DNA of 55,661 nucleotides from DATARH01 sp035550515 (GTDB lineage Bacteria > Pseudomonadota > Alphaproteobacteria > ATCC43930 > CGMCC-115725). The stretch covers positions 1 through 55,661 of the forward strand of contig DASZOZ010000142.1 of the NCBI GenBank assembly GCA_035550515.1. The letters run 5' to 3'. Under the pieces are notes generated by a model. The model saw only the letters and a program-made list of their open reading frames with translations. It was not told the DNA's origin and made no database searches. Shown one piece after another: positions 32,622 to 41,003 of the stretch. The position numbers and the translations under genes are program-made. Positions within the stretch are counted from its first letter, which is position 1, and the number at the start of each line of letters is the position of its first letter.

Positions 32622-35366
32622 TCATTTCGCCGGCACCGCCGGGCGGTCCAGCCCGGCCAGGGAAAACGGCGCCCAGGCCAGCGGGTGGGCAAACTCCGCG
32701 GCGTTCGCATCGTCGAGCATCGCCATTTCGGCGCGCCGCAGCGCCTCGGCGCCGTCGATCGACGGCGCCTTCGTCTGCTCGTCGAAAACGCCGGTGATCA
32801 GCTTGACGGTGGCCTTCGACCAGACCGGCCAGTGCGACACCAGCAGCGACCGCGCGCCGGCATAAAAGAAGGCGCGGGTCAGTTCCGACCAGCCGCCGGC
32901 ATCGGGCGCCCCCTCGCCGGCCGCCGTATTGCAGGCGGAGAGCACGACCCAGTCCGCGTCGAGCCTCAGCGTGGCGATGTCCGATGCGCGCAGCAGGCCG
33001 TCGTCTCCCGAGGTCGGCTGGGCGGGCGGGGTCAGCACCAGCGCCGGTTCGGTCAGGCCCGCAAGATCGCCGGACAGCAATCCGTGCGTCGCGAATTCGA
33101 CGATGCGGTAGCGGTCGAGCGGCAGCCGATGCAGCGCGGTGACGGTCGCCTGCGCGCCCAGCAGCAGATCGTCCGGCGAAGCGCCCAGCGCCTGGGCGAC
33201 GGCCCTCAGCTCCCCGGCAGTCTCGGGCAAGGCAGGAAGCTCGCGGATATCGGCGGCGTTCGCACCGCGGAACAGCTTCGCCAGTTCGGGGCCGGGCGGG
33301 GTTGCCGCGGCGCCGCCCAAGACCGGGTCGCCGATCCCCAGAAAGGCCGCGGCCGCCGTCCTATCCTCGCGCGGCCGACGCAGCGCCGCGAGCGAGGAGG
33401 CGGACGGCAGGACGCTGACCGCATATTGCCGCGCGAGCCAGGCGATGGTGCGGTGGTCGGCCGGCGTCTTCGGCTCGTCGTGCGGCGGCGCGGTGACCAG
33501 GATCGAGAACGGCAGGCTTTGCAGCGCCCCGTCGGGCACCACGATGAGGTGGTCGATACCGGCCAATTGCGGCAAGGCCGGCGCGAGTATCTTTTGGTAA
33601 AGCTCATAAGCCCGGCTTGCCGGATAGGGCGGCAGTTCCGGCGTCAGCGTCGCCCGCAACGCCTCCACCGCGGCCGTCAAGGCGCCCGCGCCGACATCGG
33701 CGCGGTACAGCATCGCGGAGTCGCGGCGCACCACCCAGGACCACACCTCCTTGGGCGTGACCAGGTACACCAGCAGCGCTTCGCGGGCTGCGAGGAGCGA
33801 CTGCGTGGCCGACAGCACGGCCGGCGGCGGAACCGTCAGCGCGGCATAAGCCGGGTGTTGCGCCCTGAGGTCGCGATCCGCGCCGTCCAAAGCCCGGCGG
33901 GCTTCGTCGCGCTGGGCGCGCAACGCGGCGTCCTCGCCGGATGCCCATTCGGTTTCCGGGCGCGTCGCCGCCGCGACCAGCCGCGCATCGAGCCGTTGCA
34001 GGTCTGCCGCCAGGTCCTGGCGCGCGCGTATCGCCTGCGCCAGGTCGCCGGTCCCCGCGGCAAAACGGGCCGTCATCGCGGCGATGGCTTGCGCCGCGCT
34101 CGAAGCTTGCGCCAATTGGACGACCCGGAACGTATCGGCGGCCAAGGCGGCCTGCCGCTCGGGATGGCCAAGCGCTGCGCCGTAAGCGATGCCGATGTAA
34201 TTGGCGAAATAGACGCGGCTGTGGCGAATTTCGGCGATGGATGCCGCCGATCCGTCACCGGCGTCGGCGGCGATATGCGCCTCCAGCGCGCCGATCGCGT
34301 CGCGGCTCGCGGCCAGCGCAGCATCGCGCCGGCCCGCGGCCCAATAGACTGCGGCCAGGTTGTTGAGCGCGGTGACGATCTCGGGATGGTCGGGGGGCAG
34401 GGTCTTCTTGCGGATGGCGAGCGCCCGCTGCAGCAGCGGCGCCGCGGCGTCGAGGCGGCCGGCTGCCATATCGAGGCCGGCGAGGTTGTTGAGGCTTTGC
34501 GCGACATCGGGGTGGTCCGCGCCGAGCGTTGCTTCGCGCAGCGCGAGGGCCTTTTGGTAGAGCGGCCGGGCGGCGTCGTCCTTGCCCTCCGCGTCGTAGA
34601 CCGACGCGAGATTGTTGAGACTGGCGGCGAGATCGAGGGGCGCCGCCTGGCCGGTCTCGCGCGCTTGCAGCACGCCGGCATAAAGCGGCTCGGCCTCGGC
34701 GTAGCGGCCCTCCTCCTTGTAAAGACCGGCGAGATTGTTGCGGATCACCGGACCGAGCAGACGATCGGTCTCGGGGGTCGCGGCGGCCGCCTCGATCGCC
34801 CGGCGATAAAGCGGCTCGGCGTCGTCCTGCCGGCCCTCTTTCTGATAGATCAGCGCCAGGTTGTTGAGGATCGTGGTCAGACCGACCGCCGGCGGTGCCC
34901 GCGCGGTTTCGACGATGTCGAGCGTCCGCCGATAAAGCCGCTCGGCCTCGGCGTAATGCCCCTCCAGCTTGTACAGACCGGCCAGGCCGTTGAGCGCGGC
35001 CGCCAGGTCGAGACGGTCCTGCCCGGGCGCCTCCTCCCTGATCGCAATCACTCGGCGATAAAGCGGCTCGGCGTCGCCAAAGCGGCCTTGGGTTTCGTAA
35101 AGATCGGCGAGCAGGTTGAGGGCGTCGGCGAGTTTCGCGTCGTTGGCTGCGGTGCCCCGCTCGAGCAACTGAACCGCCTGTTCGAGCGCCGGTCCGGCCG
35201 CCGCATAGTCGCCCTTTTGGATCAGCGCCGCCGCCCGGCTCTGCAACGTTGCGGCCTCTGCCGCCGGGTCGGCGGCGGCTTGCCTCCCGGCGGCGCCGGC
35301 GACGAGCGCCGCGGCGGTCAAGACGACTGCGGCGGCGACGACCCTCATGCCTTGCAGCCGACGCAT
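32622..35366 (-). CDS. Exported CHAT-domain protein with tetratricopeptide repeats
   Basis: The 914-residue protein begins with a hydrophobic export-type segment (MRVVAAAVVLTAAALVAGAA, about residues 7-26). Residues about 40-370 hold seven to eight TPRs of the Tpr_10/12 kind (LNNLAxLYxxEGRYxEAEPLYRRAL). The C-terminal CHAT domain (about 540-910) is a caspase-like protease fold: catalytic His761 in EFATHGLLSG and Cys812 in VLSACNTAAGEG are both present, as is SHWPVWSKAT. Most known CHAT enzymes act in the cytoplasm, so a signal-bearing, intact-dyad version is notable. The small exported gene ends 7 bases upstream, indicating an operon. Its substrate is unknown. Confidence 0.88.
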   Translation of the reverse strand: MRRLQGMRVVAAAVVLTAAALVAGAAGRQAAADPAAEAATLQSRAAALIQKGDYAAAGPALEQAVQLLERGTAANDAKLADALNLLADLYETQGRFGDAEPLYRRVIAIREEAPGQDRLDLAAALNGLAGLYKLEGHYAEAERLYRRTLDIVETARAPPAVGLTTILNNLALIYQKEGRQDDAEPLYRRAIEAAAATPETDRLLGPVIRNNLAGLYKEEGRYAEAEPLYAGVLQARETGQAAPLDLAASLNNLASVYDAEGKDDAARPLYQKALALREATLGADHPDVAQSLNNLAGLDMAAGRLDAAAPLLQRALAIRKKTLPPDHPEIVTALNNLAAVYWAAGRRDAALAASRDAIGALEAHIAADAGDGSAASIAEIRHSRVYFANYIGIAYGAALGHPERQAALAADTFRVVQLAQASSAAQAIAAMTARFAAGTGDLAQAIRARQDLAADLQRLDARLVAAATRPETEWASGEDAALRAQRDEARRALDGADRDLRAQHPAYAALTVPPPAVLSATQSLLAAREALLVYLVTPKEVWSWVVRRDSAMLYRADVGAGALTAAVEALRATLTPELPPYPASRAYELYQKILAPALPQLAGIDHLIVVPDGALQSLPFSILVTAPPHDEPKTPADHRTIAWLARQYAVSVLPSASSLAALRRPREDRTAAAAFLGIGDPVLGGAAATPPGPELAKLFRGANAADIRELPALPETAGELRAVAQALGASPDDLLLGAQATVTALHRLPLDRYRIVEFATHGLLSGDLAGLTEPALVLTPPAQPTSGDDGLLRASDIATLRLDADWVVLSACNTAAGEGAPDAGGWSELTRAFFYAGARSLLVSHWPVWSKATVKLITGVFDEQTKAPSIDGAEALRRAEMAMLDDANAAEFAHPLAWAPFSLAGLDRPAVPAK

Positions 35367-35373
35367 CGGCCAG

Positions 35374-36042
35374 TCAATCCAGGCGCAGGATCACAAGCGG
35401 CGCGGGTTGGTTCGGCGCGCCGCCGACAAAGACCAGTCCGCTTGCCGTTGAACCGTTCGCGGGGATCAGCCGCAGGATATAGCGGCGGTTTGGCAACAGC
35501 GGCAGCGTGCCCGGCGCCGCCACGACCTTGCCGCCGGCGATCACGAACGATGCCGCCGGCTTGTCCGGACGGTCCTCCGCGGAGACGGTCGCGGTGTGAA
35601 ACGCGTCGGCATGCGGTCCGGTCAGCACAAGCTGGGCATTGACCGGCCAACGCGGCGGCCCGGCCTCGCCGCGCATGATCAGCGCTCCCGTTGTCGGTGC
35701 GCCCGCTGTCCCGGGGGACGTCACCGCGTAGGTCCGGGGGCAGGGACCGTCGGCCACGCTCTCGACATGCCCGTCCGTTTTGTAATCGGACGGGGTGAGC
35801 ACCAGGGTGCCGCCGGCTACCGTCACCAGCTTGCAGTGCGCGTACTCCACGAAGGTCAGTTTGCTGTCGGCGCCCAGCTTTATGGGGGCGCCCGGAGTGA
35901 TCTCCGCCATGGGCGACAGCGGCGGGTCCGTCGCGCCGTCTACCGCCATCACGATGCCGACCGGGGTATCGGCGGCGGAAGCGACGGCCCCGGCCGCCAC
36001 AAATGCCAAGCCGGCGAACCCGCAGCGCCATGCGATCGGCAT
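35374..36042 (-). CDS. Exported hypothetical protein encoded with the CHAT protein
   Basis: The 222-residue protein has an N-terminal signal peptide (MPIAWRCGFAGLAFVAAGAVASA, likely cut after ASA). The first half (APIKLGADSKLTFVEYAHCKLVTVAGGTLVL) reads like a short FecR-type or beta-sandwich domain with one Cys pair (Cys in YAHCK and in GPCPRT). The second half, VNAQLVLTGPHADAFHTATV...RRYILRLIP, is also beta-rich. The gene precedes the CHAT gene by 7 bases, so the two products are probably made together and may interact outside the cytoplasm. I do not recognise a named family. Confidence 0.7.
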   Translation of the reverse strand: MPIAWRCGFAGLAFVAAGAVASAADTPVGIVMAVDGATDPPLSPMAEITPGAPIKLGADSKLTFVEYAHCKLVTVAGGTLVLTPSDYKTDGHVESVADGPCPRTYAVTSPGTAGAPTTGALIMRGEAGPPRWPVNAQLVLTGPHADAFHTATVSAEDRPDKPAASFVIAGGKVVAAPGTLPLLPNRRYILRLIPANGSTASGLVFVGGAPNQPAPLVILRLD

Positions 36043-36076
36043 TATCCCGCCCGGTGAGGTTCGATCGGCCGACTCT

Positions 36077-36101
36077 GTTGACGCCTGGTACCGCCGTCAA
36101 C
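36077..36101. promoter_or_regulatory. GTTGACG-N11-CGTCAAC dyad in a divergent promoter region
   Basis: GTTGACG (36077-36083) and CGTCAAC (36095-36101) are perfect inverted copies around an 11-base spacer centred on GGTACC. The site lies 35 bases upstream of the exported protein gene, in the 266-base region divergent from the subunit-3 gene. Candidate operator. Confidence 0.4.
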
Positions 36102-36308
36102 CGCTATCTCCAGGCCGGACCGGAGCCGCGGCGTTCGCATGGCTCCCCGGGTTCGAACTTTGGCGGTATCTTCCGGCGCGCGTATCCGGCGATGCGAGAC
36201 CTGCGTTCCTCAGGCATCAGCATCACCGGATACACCGTCTGAATTCGCTGCTTTTCCGGTTACCCTGACAATGCCCTATCACATCAGGCACCTCGGAATG
36301 GGGAGGAG

Positions 36309-36980
36309 ATGACCTTGAGCGACAACCCGAGCGGGGCTTCCTATCTCTATCTGCTGGATCCCGAGATCCGCTTTCTGGAGGCCGCCGTCGAGCATCTGAT
36401 CCCCACCGACGAGCTGGGACCGGGGGCGCGCGATGCCGGCGTGGTGGTCTATATCGACCGGGCATTGGCCGGCACCTGGGGCGTCCACGGCCGCCAATAT
36501 CGCGGCGGCCCCTGGCTCGAAGGCACGCCGCAGCAGGGCTACCAATCGCGCTTTACGCCGCAGGAGGTCTATCGCATCGCGATTCGCGAGATCAACCAGC
36601 ACTGCAGAGCGGCGTTCGACCGGCCTTTCGCGCAGCTTGCGGGCGACCGGCAATTGCGCCTGCTCGAGCAGTTGGAGAAGGACGAGATCGCGCTGCCGTC
36701 GCTGTCGTCGAAATTCTTCTTCGATATGCTGTGGCGCAACACCGAAGAGGGGTATTTCGCCGATCCGCTATACGGCGGCAACCGCGACAAGGTGGGGTGG
36801 AAGCTGCTCGGGTTCCCCGGCGTGCCCAGCGGCCAGTACCGCGAACTGGTCACCAGCAGCGAACCGTACCACGCCGAACCCGTCAGCGTGCTCGATATCC
36901 AGACCGGCAAGGCGCCGCTCGATGCGGAAGGCTTTCCGAAGCACGTCATCACCAAGCGCAACAGCAGCGAGGAAAGCTGA
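36309..36980 (+). CDS. Gluconate 2-dehydrogenase subunit 3 family protein
   Basis: The 223-residue helical protein is a clear member of the subunit 3 family: FLEAAVEHLIPTDELGPGARDAGVVVYIDRAL (residues about 22-53), the WLEGTPQQGYQSRFTPQEVYR segment, and FFDMLWRNTEEGYFADPLYGGNRDKVGWKLLGFPG, which is the family's C-terminal core. Typical members carry a Tat signal; this one does not, since its N-terminus (MTLSDNPSGASYLYLLDPE) is hydrophilic. It is followed after 1 base by the GMC flavoprotein gene, giving a two-gene dehydrogenase module without a cytochrome subunit. Confidence 0.88.
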   Translation: MTLSDNPSGASYLYLLDPEIRFLEAAVEHLIPTDELGPGARDAGVVVYIDRALAGTWGVHGRQYRGGPWLEGTPQQGYQSRFTPQEVYRIAIREINQHCRAAFDRPFAQLAGDRQLRLLEQLEKDEIALPSLSSKFFFDMLWRNTEEGYFADPLYGGNRDKVGWKLLGFPGVPSGQYRELVTSSEPYHAEPVSVLDIQTGKAPLDAEGFPKHVITKRNSSEES

Positions 36981-36981
36981 G

Positions 36982-38742
36982 ATGTCGGCTACGAAATTGA
37001 AGCCCGTCGATGTCGTCGTCGTCGGCAGCGGCGTCGTCGGCTCGATCATGTCGATGGAACTGGCCAGCACCGGGTTGAGCGTCGTGTGCCTGGAGCGCGG
37101 CAAGCAGTTCGACATCGACACCGACTTTCAGAAGCCCAACGTGTACGACGAACTGAAGTTCGATCGCCACAGCGACATTTTCCAGAACCTGGCGCGCGAC
37201 ACCCTTACCTTTCGCAACAACAGCGCGCAGACGGCGCTGCCGATGCGTGAGATGGGCGCGTTCAAGCCGGGCGAGATGGTCGGCGGCACGTCGGCGCACT
37301 GGGGCGGCAATGCGCGCCGCTTTCTGCCGCATGATTTTGAGATGCGCTCGCGCATTCAGGAGCGCTACGGCCCATCGTTCATCCCGGAGGACTGCAACTT
37401 GCAGGACTGGGGCGTCACCTGGGACGACATCGAACCCTATTACGACCAGTTCGAGGAGATCTTCGGCGTCGGCGGCAAGGCCGGCAACCTGAACGGCGAG
37501 ATCCAGCCCGGCGGCAATCCGCACGAAGGGCCGCGCTCGCGCGAGTATCCCAACCCGCCGACGCGGCGCACCCATGAGGGCGCCCTGTTCGCCGAGGCGG
37601 CGAGCTCGCTGGGCTACGTGCCGTTCCAGGGCCCGACCGCGGCGATGACCCAGGACTACCGCAACCTGTACCGCGTGCAGATGCTCGAATGCGCGCGCGG
37701 CGGCTTCTGTTCGAGCCATGTCTGCGCGCAAGGCGCCAAGGCCAATCCTCTCGTCGCGGTGCTCCCCGCGCTCACAAGGCAGCCGACCTTCGAGTTGCGC
37801 CCGCTGTGCAACGTGCTGCGCGTCAACACGGATTCCACCGGCAAGAAGGCCACCGGCGTCACCTATATCGACGCCCGCGGCAACGAGGTCGAGCAGCCGG
37901 CCGGGATCGTCGTCCTGGGCGCCTATTGCTTCAGCAACGTGCGGCTGCTGCTGTTGTCGGGCATCGGCACGCCTTACGATCCGCTCACCGGCAAAGGGGT
38001 GGTCGGCCGCAACTACGCGTACCAGCAAGGCGGCTCGGTGCAGGTGTTCTTTGAGGACCGCGAGTTCAACCCGTTCATCGGCGGCGGCCAGGTCAACACC
38101 TCGATCGACGAATTCAACGGCGACGTGATCGACCGCGGCCCGCTCGGCTTTATCGGCGGCGCCTATATCAACACCGCGACGAGCGGCGCGACGCCGATCA
38201 AGGGCAAGCGGGTGCCGCCCGGCACGCCGCGCTGGGGAGGCGAATGGAAGAAAGCCGTCGCCCAGTATTACCGCCGGAACATGTCGATCTCGATCCACGC
38301 GACCTGTCTGAGCTATCGGCACAACTATCTCGACCTGGATCCGACCTACAAAGACGCCTACGGCCTGCCGCTGCTGCGCATGACGTTCGACTGGAACGAC
38401 AACGAGCTGCGCATGATGAAGTACCTGAACGAGCGCTGTATCGAGATCGCCCGGGCGCTCAACGGTTCGCGCCTGGGCGGCACCAACAAGGGCACGCATT
38501 TCGGCATCACGGGATATCAGAGCACGCACAATGTCGGGGGCGCCGTGATGGGCAGCGATCCGTCGACCAGCGTCGTCAACAAATACCTGCAGTCGTGGGA
38601 CGTCTCGAACCTGTTCGTGGTGGGCGGCAGCGCGTTCCCGCAGCAACCCGCGAACGGCCCCACCGAGACGATCGGCATGCTGGCCTGCTGGGCGGCCGAC
38701 GCGATCAAGGACTACGTCCGCAACCCGGCCTCCCTGGTCTGA
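36982..38742 (+). CDS. GMC-family FAD dehydrogenase, large subunit
   Basis: The 586-residue flavoprotein has an FAD motif (VVVVGSGVVGSIMSMELA, residues 11-28), the GGTSAHWGGNARRF flavin-contact segment, and the cysteine group Cys237, Cys243, Cys248 followed by AQGAKANP, which matches the iron-sulfur region of FAD-glucose and fructose dehydrogenases. The C-terminus has the catalytic His context STHNVGGAVMG and NLFVVGGSAFPQQPANGPTETI. The start at 36982 is one base after the subunit-3 stop. It probably oxidises a sugar or polyol. It is only distantly similar to the GMC protein at 6501-8102. Confidence 0.88.
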   Translation: MSATKLKPVDVVVVGSGVVGSIMSMELASTGLSVVCLERGKQFDIDTDFQKPNVYDELKFDRHSDIFQNLARDTLTFRNNSAQTALPMREMGAFKPGEMVGGTSAHWGGNARRFLPHDFEMRSRIQERYGPSFIPEDCNLQDWGVTWDDIEPYYDQFEEIFGVGGKAGNLNGEIQPGGNPHEGPRSREYPNPPTRRTHEGALFAEAASSLGYVPFQGPTAAMTQDYRNLYRVQMLECARGGFCSSHVCAQGAKANPLVAVLPALTRQPTFELRPLCNVLRVNTDSTGKKATGVTYIDARGNEVEQPAGIVVLGAYCFSNVRLLLLSGIGTPYDPLTGKGVVGRNYAYQQGGSVQVFFEDREFNPFIGGGQVNTSIDEFNGDVIDRGPLGFIGGAYINTATSGATPIKGKRVPPGTPRWGGEWKKAVAQYYRRNMSISIHATCLSYRHNYLDLDPTYKDAYGLPLLRMTFDWNDNELRMMKYLNERCIEIARALNGSRLGGTNKGTHFGITGYQSTHNVGGAVMGSDPSTSVVNKYLQSWDVSNLFVVGGSAFPQQPANGPTETIGMLACWAADAIKDYVRNPASLV

Positions 38743-38757
38743 GAACAGCGTCGGATC

Positions 38758-38780
38758 GGCGGGCGCGCGAGCGGCCCGCC
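38758..38780. terminator. Strong hairpin between convergent genes
   Basis: GGCGGGC (38758-38764), loop of 9, GCCCGCC (38774-38780). The stem touches the stop codon of the minus-strand isomerase-fold gene. There is no T tract, so it is a terminator candidate on stem strength and position only. Confidence 0.45.
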
Positions 38781-39496
38781 TACGCCGGCATCTCCAGCAG
38801 CTTGCCGATGCTGGGGATGCGGTCCTTGCGGCCCAGCCGGCGGAGGATGGCCCACACCGTTGCCTGGTTCGTCGTGACCACCGGCTTCCTGAATTCGCGC
38901 TCCCATGCCGGCACCGCGGCCATCGTCGGGAAATTGCCGCCGGGGACGACAAACGCCTCGATCTCCGGCCGGTCGATGCGGGCAAACGCGTCGCGCGCAT
39001 TCTCCGGGCCGAGCTTGCCGATCATGTACGAATCCTGCGCCGCGAAGCCTTCGAGCGCGGCGATCTTCACTGCGTGCTTGCTTTCGAAATAATGCCGGGC
39101 CCGCGCGTTGACCTCCTCCGAATAAGGCGACACCAGCGCGACATGCCGCACGCCGAGCGCCTTCAGCGCCTCGCCGATCGCCATCGCCGAGGTGATCGCC
39201 GGAATGCCGCCGGAATGCTGCGTGATCCGCGCGCAGGTGGTCTCGTCGTAATCGTCCTGGAACAGGCAGGCCGAGGTCTGGATCAGCGCGATCATCTCGA
39301 CCCGCGCGGTGCCGAGCAGTTTCGCCTGGTAGTCGACATCGGCGTCGAGCGGCGACGCAAAAGGCGAGGCGCCGTGATTGCTGCTCAGCAGCCGGCCGTA
39401 ATGCGCCTGCATCACCTCGGCCGGCAGGAGATGGCTGTACTCGATCTCGACGGTGGTGTTGGTCGAGGGGATCAGGGCGCCGAAATGCACGGTCAT
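38780..39496 (-). CDS. Maleate isomerase / arylmalonate decarboxylase-fold protein lacking both cysteines
   Basis: The 238-residue protein belongs to the Asp/Glu racemase superfamily branch of maleate cis-trans isomerase and arylmalonate decarboxylase: ALIPSTNTTVEIEY at the start, AIGEALKALGVRHVALVSPYSEEVN in the middle, and PVVTTNQATVWAILRRLG at the end. These enzymes use one or two Cys. By motif alignment from memory, the first position is Gln73 (IALIQTSAC; Cys77 is four residues later) and the second is Gly186 (VVPGGNFPT, usually SCTN or SCGG). It may therefore be non-catalytic or use another mechanism. It is convergent with the GMC gene. Confidence 0.8.
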   Translation of the reverse strand: MTVHFGALIPSTNTTVEIEYSHLLPAEVMQAHYGRLLSSNHGASPFASPLDADVDYQAKLLGTARVEMIALIQTSACLFQDDYDETTCARITQHSGGIPAITSAMAIGEALKALGVRHVALVSPYSEEVNARARHYFESKHAVKIAALEGFAAQDSYMIGKLGPENARDAFARIDRPEIEAFVVPGGNFPTMAAVPAWEREFRKPVVTTNQATVWAILRRLGRKDRIPSIGKLLEMPA

Positions 39497-39657
39497 CGGG
39501 GAAGCCTTTCGCCAGGAGAAGCGCTGCCCTTACTCTGACAGAAGCCGCGCCGCGGCGAAATGTGCCGACTCGCGCCGCCGGTGATCGGAACCTCGCCGGT
39601 ATGACGACGCAGCGGACATGCTGTAGCATACCGGAACCCGCCTTCAGGGAGACCCAC

Positions 39658-40836
39658 ATGACCGCGCTGCCCCTCAACGGCTTTCTCGTCCTCGACCTGA
39701 CCGCGCATCGTGCCGGACCGACCGCGGTGCGCCAGCTCGCCGATTGGGGCGCCGATGTGGTCAAGATCGAGCAGCCCGGCGAGCAGACCGACGCCACCGG
39801 CAGCCGGCGCGACGGCCCCGATTTCCAGAACCTGCATCGCAACAAGCGGTCGCTCACCCTGAACCTCAAGTCGAAGGAAGGGCACGACATCTTCATGACG
39901 ATGGCCAAGAAGGCCGATGTCATCGTCGAGAACTTCAAGTCGACCGTGAAGCACCGGCTCGGCATCGATTACGAGGCGGTCAAGCAGGTCAACCCGCGCA
40001 TCGTCTACGGCAGCATCTCGGGCTTCGGCCAGGACGGCCCCTATGAAGGTCGTGCCGGCGTCGACCAGATCGCCCAGGGCATGGGCGGGCTGATGTCGAT
40101 CACCGGCCATCCCGGCCAGGGACCGACCCGCGTCGGCATCGCGATCAACGACACCTCGGCCGGCATCCTGCTGGCGAACGGCATCACCCTGGCGCTGCTC
40201 GCGCGCGAGCGCACCGGCGAGGGGCAGTGGGTGCACACCTCGCTGCTCGAAGCGCAAATCTTCATGCTGGATTTCCAGGCATCGCGCTACACGATGAAAG
40301 GCGAGGTCGCCAAGCAGGAGGGCAATTTCCATCCGACCTCGCCCGGCACCGGCATGTTCCAGACCGCCGACGGCTACATCAACATCGCCGCCTCCGGCGA
40401 CAGCCTGTGGAAGAAGTTCTGCGAGGTCGCGGGCGACAAGGACCTGTCAACCAACCCCGATTTTGCCACCGTGGTCGCGCGCGCCAAGAACCGGACGGCG
40501 TTGATCGCCCACCTCAACGACGTGGTGCGCTCGAAGCCCAGCCAGTTCTGGATCGATGCGCTCAGCAAGGCCGGCGTGCCGTGCGGTCCGATCAACACGA
40601 TCGACCAGGTGTTCGCCGACCCGCAGGTCCAGCACCTGAAGATCCGCCGGCCGGTCGACCATCCGAAGATCGGCACGTTCGACATCGTCGGCCAGCCGAT
40701 CCACATGAGCGCCTACCCGCAACCCGAGCGTCTCAGACCGACCCCCGACCAGGGCCAGCACACCGACGAGATCCTCAAGGAATTCGGCTACGGCGCCGAC
40801 AAGATCGCCGCGTTCCACCGCGATGGCGTGGTGTAG
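39658..40836 (+). CDS. Family III (CaiB/BaiF) CoA-transferase
   Basis: The 392-residue enzyme is a formyl-CoA-transferase-like protein: VLDLTAHRAGPTAVRQLADWGADVVKIE at the start, then RNKRSLTLNLKSKEG and the catalytic motif GRAGVDQIAQGMGGL with the nucleophilic Asp136 in place. It ends with an ADPQVQHLKIRRPVDHP-type segment. Such enzymes move CoA between carboxylic acids, often activating a substrate for breakdown. CAGGGAGA precedes the start. A second CoA-transferase at 41947 lacks this Asp. The gene is divergent from the isomerase-fold gene and followed by a BIME-like repeat. Confidence 0.9.
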   Translation: MTALPLNGFLVLDLTAHRAGPTAVRQLADWGADVVKIEQPGEQTDATGSRRDGPDFQNLHRNKRSLTLNLKSKEGHDIFMTMAKKADVIVENFKSTVKHRLGIDYEAVKQVNPRIVYGSISGFGQDGPYEGRAGVDQIAQGMGGLMSITGHPGQGPTRVGIAINDTSAGILLANGITLALLARERTGEGQWVHTSLLEAQIFMLDFQASRYTMKGEVAKQEGNFHPTSPGTGMFQTADGYINIAASGDSLWKKFCEVAGDKDLSTNPDFATVVARAKNRTALIAHLNDVVRSKPSQFWIDALSKAGVPCGPINTIDQVFADPQVQHLKIRRPVDHPKIGTFDIVGQPIHMSAYPQPERLRPTPDQGQHTDEILKEFGYGADKIAAFHRDGVV

Positions 40837-40890
40837 AGATTGCCGTCCCGCCGCCGCGCGATGCGGGTCGGCTAGAGCTGGAAGCTTCAT

Positions 40891-40973
40891 CGTCATGGCC
40901 GGGCTTGACCCGGCCATCCCACGCGGGCTGATGCGGGCGTCTGTGGATGCCCGGATCAAGTCCGGGCATGACG
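40891..40973. repeat. BIME-like pair of palindromes between convergent genes
   Basis: Two hairpins in opposite orientation: ATGGCCGGG-cttga-CCCGGCCAT (40895-40917) and ATGCCCGGA-tcaag-TCCGGGCAT (40947-40969). The outer flanks CGTCATG (40891) and CATGACG (40967) are also inverted copies. This is a typical alphaproteobacterial extragenic palindromic pair. It can end both the CoA-transferase transcript and the convergent exported-protein transcript. Confidence 0.8.
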
Positions 40974-41003
40974 ACATCCGGGTTGGTGCGCTATCTGAAT
41001 GCA

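Noticed and set aside
31875..35642. Long plus-strand open frame (over 1200 codons)
   Set aside because: It lies opposite the dioxygenase and CHAT genes and has the low-complexity R/G/Q-rich composition of an antisense shadow.
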